The notes beneath the pieces were generated by a model, which made no database searches, had not been told where the DNA came from, and worked only from the letters and a program-made list of their open reading frames with translations. Positions 1 to 5,007 of a stretch of DNA of 5,007 nt are shown here, piece by piece (positions within the stretch are counted from its first letter, which is position 1; the number at the start of each line of letters is the position of its first letter). Origin of the DNA: an uncultured Collinsella sp. GTDB lineage: Bacteria > Actinomycetota > Coriobacteriia > Coriobacteriales > Coriobacteriaceae. The position numbers were made by a program, and so were the translations under genes. The stretch spans positions 1 to 5,007 of the forward strand of contig USPH01000116.1 in assembly GCA_900556515.1 (NCBI GenBank), read 5' to 3'.

Positions 1-1333
1 CCTCAACGGCACGCGCAACGGGCGCAATCGCATCCGCCTCGGCCCGCATGCGCTCCAACACCGCCGCCGTCTGATCCAACACGCCGGCGCTGCGAATCAG
101 GTATACCTCGCAGCCCGCGTCCACCTTACGCTTGCAATGCACGACGGCGCGCTTCCCCGCTGCGGCATCCACCGGGCAGGGCACCTGCGGCCAGCGCTTG
201 GGCACATCGGGACGCGCGTCGACACCCGGATAGAACCGAATCTCGAGCGTGTCACCCGCCGCCACGGCGGCGTCGAGCTCAACGGTCACCTCTTCGTGGC
301 CCACAGCGACCAAGCGCCCCACGCGCACGCCCTGGTTAATTGCGCGCTCAAAGCTCATCAGCTCGGCACCCGAACTTCCTCGCAGGTACGCATCGGTAAA
401 CCCACGGTTAAACGACCTTCCCAGCTCGCGCTCAAGCTCTTCCACGGCACCGGGGTCCCACGCGCCGTCGCACAGCATATCGAGTGCCCGGCGCCACACC
501 CGCACCACGTTGAATACGTAATCGGGGTTCTTCATGCGCCCCTCGATCTTGAGCGACGCCACGCCGGCATCTACAAGCTCGGGCAGATGCGCAATACCCA
601 GATAGTCGCGCGGGCACAACAAGCGATCCCCTTCGACGGCGACAACGCTCTGCCCCGCCTCGTCCACCAGGTCGTACGCCAGACGGCACGGCTGCGTGCA
701 GTCGCCGCGCATCGCCGAGCGCCCACGCCGCAGGGCCGAGAACTCGCACGCCCCCGAATAGCCGATGCAAATCGCACCGTGGCAGAATACCTCGATGGGC
801 ACGCCCGTGGCACATAGCGCCGCAATCTCGTCGACCGTCAGCTCGCGTGCCGTCGTCACGCGCTCGACCCCCAGCTCATCGGCGGCAAGCCGCACGGCGC
901 CTTCGCTATGAACGCCCGCCTGCGTGGACAGGTGAATCTCGACCCCGGGAATCGCCGTGCGCAGCGCGCAGGCCAGCCCGGCATCGGCGACAATCAGAGC
1001 ATCGGCGCCCAGCTCCAGTGCATGAGCTCCCAACGCCACCGCGTCGGACAGCTCATCGTCAAACACGAACACGTTGAGCGTCACGTACACGCGCACGCCA
1101 TGGGCATGCGCCACGGCGCAACCGCGCGCAAACTCGTCATCCGTAAAGCCATGAGCGCTCACACGGGCGTTAAAGCCGCCCAACCCCGCATAGATGGCAT
1201 CGGCGCCCGCGGCGATAGCCGCAAGCATCTGGTCGAGCCCGCCCGCCGGCGCCAGCAGCTCGGGCAGCGCCGCACCGGCAGCATCCAATCCAGTCTTGTG
1301 TTGTCCGCTCGGCCCCATCGTCCGAATCGCCAT
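1..1333 (-). CDS. Peptidase U32 family protein (RlhA/TrhP-like), C-terminus cut by window edge
   Basis: The frame is open for 444 codons with no stop and runs off the left edge. The ATG at 1333 is chosen because AAGGAG lies 7 nt upstream on the minus strand. Residues 25-31 (ELLAPAG) and 45-50 (DAIYAG) are the usual opening of the TIM-barrel-like U32 domain. Residues 181-199 (EVFCHGAIC, then GYSGACEFS) closely follow the U32 signature, with Phe198 where an aliphatic residue is usual. CTQPCRL follows at 212-218, LLCPRDY at 239-245, SLKIEGRMKNPDYV at 260-273 and SFNRGFTDAYL at 307-317. Cys189, Cys196, Cys212 and Cys216 match the conserved cysteine quartet. From about 335 a beta-rich domain begins. 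Family knowledge: U32 members include E. coli RlhA and TrhP, needed for hydroxylation of 23S rRNA C2501 and tRNA U34; the peptidase label comes from a few collagenase-like members. I infer an RNA-modification role, most likely RlhA-like because more protein follows residue 444. The gene is divergent from the PBP gene. Confidence 0.95.
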   Translation of the reverse strand, partial: MAIRTMGPSGQHKTGLDAAGAALPELLAPAGGLDQMLAAIAAGADAIYAGLGGFNARVSAHGFTDDEFARGCAVAHAHGVRVYVTLNVFVFDDELSDAVALGAHALELGADALIVADAGLACALRTAIPGVEIHLSTQAGVHSEGAVRLAADELGVERVTTARELTVDEIAALCATGVPIEVFCHGAICIGYSGACEFSALRRGRSAMRGDCTQPCRLAYDLVDEAGQSVVAVEGDRLLCPRDYLGIAHLPELVDAGVASLKIEGRMKNPDYVFNVVRVWRRALDMLCDGAWDPGAVEELERELGRSFNRGFTDAYLRGSSGAELMSFERAINQGVRVGRLVAVGHEEVTVELDAAVAAGDTLEIRFYPGVDARPDVPKRWPQVPCPVDAAAGKRAVVHCKRKVDAGCEVYLIRSAGVLDQTAAVLERMRAEADAIAPVARAVE

Positions 1334-1340
1334 CGACAAA

Positions 1341-1349
1341 CTCCTTACC
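1341..1349 (-). promoter_or_regulatory. Ribosome binding site of the U32 gene
   Basis: The minus strand reads GGTAAGGAG, followed by 7 nt (TTTGTCG) and then ATG. This supports the start at 1333 over the in-frame ATG six codons further in. Confidence 0.8.
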
Positions 1350-1483
1350 AAGGTATGCATTCACTCTGAAAAATGCCGCCTTCCAGCATACACGAGGCCT
1401 CGCGCGCCCCGTTTGGTTTATCGTGTAATAACTTATGTCCATCCTGCCCCGACGGCACATCCGCCGTCCGGCACGACATACCT

Positions 1484-1488
1484 GGAGG
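1484..1488 (+). promoter_or_regulatory. Ribosome binding site that decides the PBP start
   Basis: GGAGG lies 7 nt before the ATG at 1496. The same frame is open back to an ATG at 1373, but that start has no comparable ribosome binding site. It would also add 41 residues with no membrane-anchor or domain character ahead of the basic, then hydrophobic, true N-terminus. Confidence 0.85.
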
Positions 1489-1495
1489 TCAATAT

Positions 1496-3694
1496 ATGGG
1501 TCCTCGCCAACGACAGGGACGCAGCCGTTCAAAGACGCATGCCCTGCCCATAATCCTGCTCTCGTTTTTGGGCTTTTTGCTTATCGCGGGCGTGGCGTTT
1601 GGCATCGGCATGGTCGGCAACGTCAACCGCTGGCTGTCCGATCTGCCCGACTACACCGACGCCAACGCGTATCTGGTGAGCGAGCCCACCGAGATCGTCG
1701 ACTGCAACGGCAACAAGATCGCGAGCTTCTACACGCAAAACCGCAAGTCCATCACCAAGGACGAGGTCTCCCCCTACGTGCTGCAGGGCACCGTTGACGT
1801 CGAGGACGAGCGCTTCTACGAGCACGGCGGTATCGACCTGTGGGGTATCGCGCGTGCTGCGGTGGCAACCCTCGGCGGCGGGCACGAAGGCGCCTCGACT
1901 ATCACCCAGCAGCTGGTGCGCAACACCATCCTGCAGGAGGAGCAGTTCGACTCGACCATCGAGCGTAAGGTGCGCGAGGCCTACATCGCCATCAAGATGG
2001 AGGACATGTACTCCAAAGACGAGATCCTCATGATGTACCTCAACACCATCTATTACGGCCACGGCGCCTACGGCATCGAGGCCGCAGCCGAGACCTATCT
2101 GTCCAAGAGCGCCGCCGACCTCACCCTGAGCGAGGCCGCGCTGCTCATCGGCCTTCCCAACTCGCCCTCGCAGTACGACCCCACGGTCAACCCCGACCTG
2201 GCGCTGTCCCGTCGCAACAAGGTCCTCGACAACATGTTGCGTCTGGGCCACATTACGCAGGAGGAGCACGATGCCGCACAGGCCGAGCCCATCACCCTCA
2301 ACGTGACCGAGATTTCGGGCAGCGGCGTCGACGTATACTCGCAGCCCTACTTTGTCGCCTATGTTAAGCAGCTGCTGGAGCAGGAGTTCTCGACCGACGT
2401 GCTCTTTAAGGGCGGCCTGACCGTCAAGACCACCATCGACCCCACGATGCAGCAGGTGGCAGAGAATGCCGTCCGCGAGCAGCTCGACACGCTCTCACTC
2501 GACGGCCTGGACATGGGCATGGTCGTCGTCGACCCCAAGACCGGCTACATCAAGTGCATGGTGGGCGGCTACGACTACAACGCCGACGAGAACCACGTAA
2601 ACCATGCCACGGCCAAGCGTCCCGTCGGCTCCACCTTCAAGGCCTTTACACTGGCAACTGCCATCCAAAACGGCATGAACCCCAACGTCACCCTCAACTG
2701 CAACTCGCCGCTCAAGGCCAAGGGCACCACGACCGAGGTCCAAAACTACGCCAACCATAGCTATGGCAACATCACGCTTAAGCAGGCGACGGCATACTCC
2801 TCCAACACCGGCTACATCCAGGTGGCGGAAGCCGTCGGCAACAGCAAGATCATCTCGCTCGTCAAAAAGCTCGGCATCGATCCCGCCAAGGACAACATCG
2901 AGGACGTTCCCGTCATGACGCTCGGCACCGGCTCGATCTCGCCGCTCGAGATGGCCGCCGCCTACGCGACGTTTGCCAACGGCGGCTACTATCGCCAGCC
3001 GATCGCCATCACCGAGATTGACTCTCGTACCGGTTCGGTGCTGTACCAGCACACCGACAATCCCTCACAGGTGCTTACCGAGGGCGAGGCCGCCGCGGTC
3101 ACCGATGTTCTGTCCGGCGTCATGCAGGGCGGCGGTACGGGTGCTGCCGGTGCCCTGAGCGTCAACCAGCCCTATGCCGGCAAGACGGGCACCACCGACA
3201 ACACCACCAACCTGTGGTTCTGCGGCTATACCCCGCAGCTGGCGTGCGCCCTGTGGACCGGCTATTCCGCGGGCGAGATCCCTATCCAAAAATACGGCAC
3301 AGACCTGCTGGGCGACAGCACCAACCTGCCTGTCTTTAAGCGGTTTATGAACACCGTTCTGACCGGTACCGAGCGCGAGGAGTTTGCGACCGGAACGGCG
3401 CCCACCTACAAGAACAACAGCGTCTGGAAGTTCTACGGCACCAACAACACCAAGAAGACGGAGAACGACGACAAGGACGAGAACGAGGACGAAGAGGAAA
3501 CCACCACAACGACTACCACGACGACCACGACGACCGAGACCACGGGCGGCGACACCACCGGCGGCACCGGAACGACCGGTGGCTCGACGGGCGGCTCCAC
3601 TGGTGGTTCGACCGGCGGCGATGGCGGCACGCCTACGCCCACGCCTACGCCCACTCCCGACCCCTCGCCCACGCCTGACGATACGGTCGGCTAG
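1496..3694 (+). CDS. Class A penicillin-binding protein (bifunctional glycosyltransferase/transpeptidase)
   Basis: This 732-aa enzyme polymerises lipid II into glycan strands and cross-links the stem peptides outside the cytoplasmic membrane. A basic N-terminus (residues 1-15, rich in Arg and Lys) is followed by one membrane segment at about 17-40, giving an N-in, C-out topology. The GT51 domain spans about 60-235: EDERFYEHGGID at 103-114 holds the presumed catalytic Glu103, then GASTITQQLVRN and RKVREAYIAIKMED, ending near LIGLPNSPSQYDP. The transpeptidase domain, about 325-620, has all three active-site motifs: STFK with nucleophile Ser379 and Lys382, SSN at 435-437, and KTGTT at 563-567. 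From about 640 the protein becomes an unstructured tail: an acidic/Lys segment, twelve threonines (669-680), TGG-type repeats and Pro-Thr repeats, ending DDTVG. Length fits a PBP1A/PonA-type enzyme without large inserted domains. It is monocistronic, with its own terminator downstream. Which of the class A PBPs this organism has cannot be told from the window. Confidence 0.97.
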   Translation: MGPRQRQGRSRSKTHALPIILLSFLGFLLIAGVAFGIGMVGNVNRWLSDLPDYTDANAYLVSEPTEIVDCNGNKIASFYTQNRKSITKDEVSPYVLQGTVDVEDERFYEHGGIDLWGIARAAVATLGGGHEGASTITQQLVRNTILQEEQFDSTIERKVREAYIAIKMEDMYSKDEILMMYLNTIYYGHGAYGIEAAAETYLSKSAADLTLSEAALLIGLPNSPSQYDPTVNPDLALSRRNKVLDNMLRLGHITQEEHDAAQAEPITLNVTEISGSGVDVYSQPYFVAYVKQLLEQEFSTDVLFKGGLTVKTTIDPTMQQVAENAVREQLDTLSLDGLDMGMVVVDPKTGYIKCMVGGYDYNADENHVNHATAKRPVGSTFKAFTLATAIQNGMNPNVTLNCNSPLKAKGTTTEVQNYANHSYGNITLKQATAYSSNTGYIQVAEAVGNSKIISLVKKLGIDPAKDNIEDVPVMTLGTGSISPLEMAAAYATFANGGYYRQPIAITEIDSRTGSVLYQHTDNPSQVLTEGEAAAVTDVLSGVMQGGGTGAAGALSVNQPYAGKTGTTDNTTNLWFCGYTPQLACALWTGYSAGEIPIQKYGTDLLGDSTNLPVFKRFMNTVLTGTEREEFATGTAPTYKNNSVWKFYGTNNTKKTENDDKDENEDEEETTTTTTTTTTTTETTGGDTTGGTGTTGGSTGGSTGGSTGGDGGTPTPTPTPTPDPSPTPDDTVG
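3500..3670 (+). repeat. Low-complexity coding repeats in the PBP C-terminal tail
   Basis: The tail is built from three successive repeats: twelve Thr codons (3500-3535, mixed ACC/ACG/ACA/ACT), a Gly-Gly-Thr/Ser series up to about 3627, and a Pro-Thr series from 3629. In the Pro-Thr part a 12-bp unit, ACGCCTACGCCC, occurs twice in perfect tandem (3629-3640 and 3641-3652). The region is extracellular if the topology is as predicted. All units are multiples of three bases, so copy-number change would keep the frame. Confidence 0.85.
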
Positions 3695-3717
3695 AAATTC
3701 ATCCGGCCATTAGCAAC

Positions 3718-3763
3718 AAGGCCCCCGAGCAGCTTATTAAAGTGCTCGGGGCCTTTTAATTTA
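3718..3763 (+). terminator. Intrinsic terminator of the PBP gene
   Basis: The arm AAGGCCCCCGAGCA (3718-3731) pairs with TGCTCGGGGCCTT (3743-3755), leaving one bulged C and an 11-nt loop. A T-run follows (3754-3757), then AATTT. It starts 24 nt after the PBP stop codon. It has no good T-run in the minus direction, so it appears to serve the plus strand only. Confidence 0.9.
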
Positions 3764-3798
3764 AAGTGACCTGGTGGACGGTCTTTATACCGGCAAAC

Positions 3799-3833
3799 AA
3801 AAAAGGGGGGGTACCGACCAACGTCGATACCCC
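3799..3833 (-). terminator. Intrinsic terminator of argR
   Basis: On the minus strand GGGGTATCGA pairs with TCGGTACCCC (10 bp with one G-U pair) around a 6-nt loop. The stem is followed by CCC and then six T (3804-3799). It lies about 50 nt beyond the argR stop codon. In the plus direction the stem is not followed by a T-run. Confidence 0.88.
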
Positions 3834-3883
3834 TTACAAGCCACCATGTCACGCGCACAGTGCCGAGCGCACGACCCGCACGC

Positions 3884-4321
3884 CTACTTGCGAGAATTGC
3901 TCAGCTTATTGATCAGCGCCTCAAGACGCTCGCCGTCCTCGGCCGTCTGGGCAATAACCAAAATCGTATCGTTGCCGGCAAGCGAGCCAAGCACATCGGG
4001 CAACTCTGCCGCATCAACGGCGGCGGCGATGCCGGAAGCCGTGCCAGGCTGAGCCTTGATCATAACCAGATTATCGGTACGCAGAACGCCCGTTACAAGC
4101 TCGGAAACCATACGCTGCAGGTGCAGGTCCTCTGCCAGAACATAGATGCCCTCAGGGAGCTTACGCAGCCCCATGTCGGCAATATCGCGAGAGACAGTCG
4201 CCTGCGTGCAATCAAAGCCCATAGCGCGGAGCTCATCGACCAGCACGCGCTGCGTTCGGACGTCCTTATTGCGCACAATATCTCTAATGGCATCCTGGCG
4301 CCCATTGCGTTTTTTAGCCAT
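3884..4321 (-). CDS. argR: Arginine repressor ArgR
   Basis: This 145-aa protein has the normal ArgR length and layout. The N-terminal winged-helix domain (about 5-65) contains the recognition helix TQATVSRDIADMGL at 39-52, with Ser44-Arg45 in the usual DNA-contact position, followed by a wing ending GIYVL. The C-terminal domain (about 70-145) carries QPGTASGIAAAVDAAELPDVLGSLAGNDTILVI in pieces: GTA at 93-95, the VDA stretch at 102-104 and GNDT at 116-119. It forms the hexamer and the arginine pocket in the family. Family role: with arginine bound, the hexamer represses biosynthetic genes and sometimes activates catabolic ones. Odd point: the family usually has GDDT where this protein has GNDT. 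The start at 4321 is preferred over the in-frame ATG at 4354 because GGAGAGAGG lies 6 nt upstream and MAKKRNGRQDAI is a typical ArgR beginning. No arginine genes are in the window. Confidence 0.95.
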   Translation of the reverse strand: MAKKRNGRQDAIRDIVRNKDVRTQRVLVDELRAMGFDCTQATVSRDIADMGLRKLPEGIYVLAEDLHLQRMVSELVTGVLRTDNLVMIKAQPGTASGIAAAVDAAELPDVLGSLAGNDTILVIAQTAEDGERLEALINKLSNSRK

Positions 4322-4327
4322 ACAAAC

Positions 4328-4336
4328 CCTCTCTCC
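4328..4336 (-). promoter_or_regulatory. Ribosome binding site that decides the argR start
   Basis: The minus strand reads GGAGAGAGG, then GTTTGT, then ATG at 4321. The in-frame ATG at 4354 would place this purine-rich site inside the coding sequence and add 11 residues not typical of ArgR. Confidence 0.8.
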
Positions 4337-4354
4337 AAAAGATGGCGGAGACAA

Positions 4355-4369
4355 TCAATCAGTGATTGA
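4355..4369. promoter_or_regulatory. 15-bp perfect dyad upstream of argR, candidate operator
   Basis: TCAATCA, one central base (G4362), then TGATTGA form a perfect inverted repeat, 34 to 48 nt upstream of the argR start codon. ArgR binds AT-rich imperfect palindromes (ARG boxes), often in its own promoter, so autoregulation is the simplest reading. However, the sequence does not match the TGAAT-N4-ATTCA form of the known box, so the binding protein is not established. Confidence 0.4.
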
Positions 4370-4409
4370 ATAGTTTAACGCTATTTGAAGGCTTTTGTGT
4401 ATAAGAACG

Positions 4410-4447
4410 CATTTCGAAACAATTCTATGCAAGTTTGTTTCGAAATG
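4410..4447. repeat. Perfect 13-bp inverted repeat with nested TTTCGAAA palindromes
   Basis: CATTTCGAAACAA (4410-4422) and TTGTTTCGAAATG (4435-4447) are exact reverse complements separated by 12 nt. Each arm also contains the 8-bp palindrome TTTCGAAA (4412-4419 and 4438-4445), with centres 26 bp apart. The repeat begins 7 nt after the stop codon of the upstream minus-strand gene and ends 89 nt before the argR start. It could be a pair of operator sites for argR or a hairpin at the 3' end of the upstream message. There is no T-run on either side, so it is not a standard intrinsic terminator. Confidence 0.8.
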
Positions 4448-4453
4448 AGCCGT

Positions 4454-4961
4454 TTAGGCGGTTTTTGCGCCCGTCCGGTTAAGAAAAGCTGCCAGATGCG
4501 TACACATCACGCAGCGCGCGGGCTTGGCGCTGGCGATCGGCCCAAACAACAGACCGAGCCCCCGATGGTTATCCTTGAGCGCGGCGACCATCTGACGGGT
4601 TCGAGGCGCATCGAGCATATCACGCATGCGGGCGGAACGCTCGATTGACGACACCCCATGCGGGCTCAGACACAAATTCTCGATGCAGGCGACCAGTCCG
4701 GCAAAGTAGAACTTTTGGCTTGCCAGCTTGAGCCGACCACCGCTGTCTGCTTCCGAGAGTGAGTCCGCAAGCTCGTCGAGCGCTCGAGTGTCATCGGATA
4801 CCTTGGCATACATGGTGGGATCAAAGGCATCTGTAAGTTTAGGTGCCGCCGTGTGGAAACAAGCATCGCCGCAGCCGGACACGCATCGTGTCTGCGAAAG
4901 CGCGCATGCCATAAACCCAACTGTGCGAAACACCTTGTCGCACAAAAGGCATGCCTCAAAC
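4454..4961 (-). CDS. Unrecognised cysteine-rich protein, N-terminus missing at the contig end
   Basis: The last 168 codons and a TAA stop are present; the beginning is lost where the contig runs into adapter. I do not recognise the family. The fragment has ten cysteines, six of them in its first 34 residues: C4 and C7 as CLLC, C19, C26, C30 and C34 as C-x3-C-x3-C, followed by His36. Such spacing could bind a metal, but no known zinc or iron-sulfur motif is complete. The remainder looks helical and soluble, with an acidic stretch (DDTRALDELADSLSEAD) and a basic C-terminus (LNRTGAKTA). Its codon use is a little less GC-rich at third positions than the PBP gene. A C-terminal tail of a glycosyltransferase is one guess, but no catalytic motif supports it. 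It is co-oriented with argR, 132 nt upstream. Any annotated start at 4990 or 4978 is false because those codons are adapter. Confidence 0.72.
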
Positions 4962-5007
4962 CTGTCTCTTATACACATCTCCGAGCCCACGAGACATGCG
5001 CAGATCT
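4962..5007. other. Illumina Nextera (Tn5) adapter read-through, not genomic
   Basis: CTGTCTCTTATACACATCT (4962-4980) is the 19-bp Tn5 mosaic end. CCGAGCCCACGAGAC (4981-4995) is the rest of the Nextera read-through adapter. ATGCGCAG (4996-5003) sits exactly where the 8-base i7 index belongs, and ATCT (5004-5007) is the start of the constant segment that follows the index. All four parts are in the correct order without a gap. The true sequence ends at 4961. Confidence 0.97.

Larger units (their letters stand above)
1334..1495. promoter_or_regulatory. Divergent intergenic region between the U32 and PBP genes
   Basis: These 162 bp separate two divergently transcribed genes and must hold the promoter(s) for both unless transcription starts inside a gene. 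I see no convincing -35/-10 pair. Weak candidates are TATGCT on the minus strand (1385-1390) for the U32 gene, and the AT-rich stretch at 1412-1438 on the plus strand (TTGGTT, then TATGTC with only 15 nt between) for the PBP gene. A 10-bp perfect palindrome, CGAGGCCTCG, lies at 1393-1402, but GC-rich palindromes of this size are common in such DNA. Confidence 0.35.
4322..4453 (-). promoter_or_regulatory. argR upstream region
   Basis: This 132-bp gap is clearly more AT-rich than the flanking genes, as expected for a promoter. A TATACA box-like sequence lies on the minus strand at 4403-4398, but no matching -35 hexamer is present at 16 to 18 nt. No terminator separates the upstream gene from argR, so read-through from it is possible. 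Two dyads in the gap are listed separately. Confidence 0.4.

Noticed and set aside
137..817. 226-codon open frame on the plus strand
   Set aside because: It is antisense to the U32 gene, has no recognisable domain, and arises from the high GC content of that gene.
1360..1380. Possible hairpin GCATT/AATGC upstream of the U32 gene
   Set aside because: Only five base pairs with a 10-nt loop, which is too weak to support a riboswitch or attenuator.
1373..1495. Longer PBP start at ATG 1373
   Set aside because: No ribosome binding site precedes it, and the added 41 residues have no signal or domain character. GGAGG at 1484-1488 points to the ATG at 1496.
1529..2269. 246-codon open frame on the minus strand inside the PBP gene
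   Set aside because: It lies opposite the GT51 domain, is composed mainly of Val, Gly, Leu, Ala and Asp as expected from reversed GC-rich codons, and shows no ribosome binding site or family motif.
2495..3052. 185-codon open frame on the minus strand opposite the transpeptidase domain
   Set aside because: It is an antisense shadow of the strongly conserved PBP coding sequence.
3500..3670. Short repeats as a CRISPR array or phase-variable tract
   Set aside because: There are no regular spacers. The repeats are in-frame coding units with mixed codons, so slippage would not switch the reading frame.
3433..3672. Small minus-strand protein with Val, Pro and Ser repeats
   Set aside because: It is the mirror of the PBP tail repeats, and the apparent repeats come from the plus-strand codons.
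4322..4354. Longer ArgR start at ATG 4354
   Set aside because: The strong GGAGAGAGG site would lie within the coding sequence, and ArgR proteins typically begin near MAKKRNGRQ.
4385..4648. 87-codon plus-strand open frame
   Set aside because: It overlaps the argR upstream region and the cysteine-rich gene on the opposite strand, lacks a ribosome binding site, and resembles no family.
4962..4980. Tn5/IS50 mosaic end suggesting a transposon insertion
   Set aside because: The bases after the mosaic end are Nextera adapter and index, not Tn5 or IS50 sequence, and no transposase is present.

Overview
The window looks like an assembled contig end from a high-GC member of the Actinomycetota. Codon usage and the protein sequences suggest a gut Coriobacteriia such as Collinsella, but this is an impression: there is no rRNA or other taxonomic marker. 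The content is mostly ordinary chromosomal core genes. I found no CRISPR array, phage gene, toxin-antitoxin pair, tRNA or integrase, and nothing that amounts to a new defence or metabolic system.

Layout. Positions 1-1333 (minus) hold the first 444 codons of a U32-family protein of the RlhA/TrhP type; its C-terminus lies beyond the left edge. A 162-bp divergent intergenic region follows. Positions 1496-3694 (plus) encode a complete class A penicillin-binding protein of 732 aa, with an N-terminal membrane anchor, a GT51 glycosyltransferase, a transpeptidase and a long low-complexity Thr/Gly/Pro tail. A 189-bp convergent spacer carries two oppositely oriented intrinsic terminators, one for each flanking gene. 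Positions 3884-4321 (minus) encode an ArgR-type arginine repressor. Its 132-bp upstream region is AT-rich and contains two separate perfect dyads. Positions 4454-4961 (minus) hold the C-terminal 168 codons of an unrecognised cysteine-rich protein.

The last 46 bases (4962-5007) are not biological. They are Illumina Nextera (Tn5) adapter read-through: the 19-bp mosaic end, the rest of the adapter, an 8-base index and the start of the next adapter segment. The minus-strand open frame crossing this junction gains a false N-terminus, MGSEMCIRDR, which is translated adapter. True sequence stops at 4961.

The genes do not form one pathway: the U32 protein probably acts in RNA modification, the PBP in cell-wall synthesis and ArgR in arginine-dependent control. 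The points most worth a second look are the adapter junction, the paired TTTCGAAA dyads and the TCAATCA/TGATTGA dyad upstream of argR, the Asp-to-Asn change in ArgR's presumed arginine pocket, the PBP tail, and the cysteine-rich fragment.
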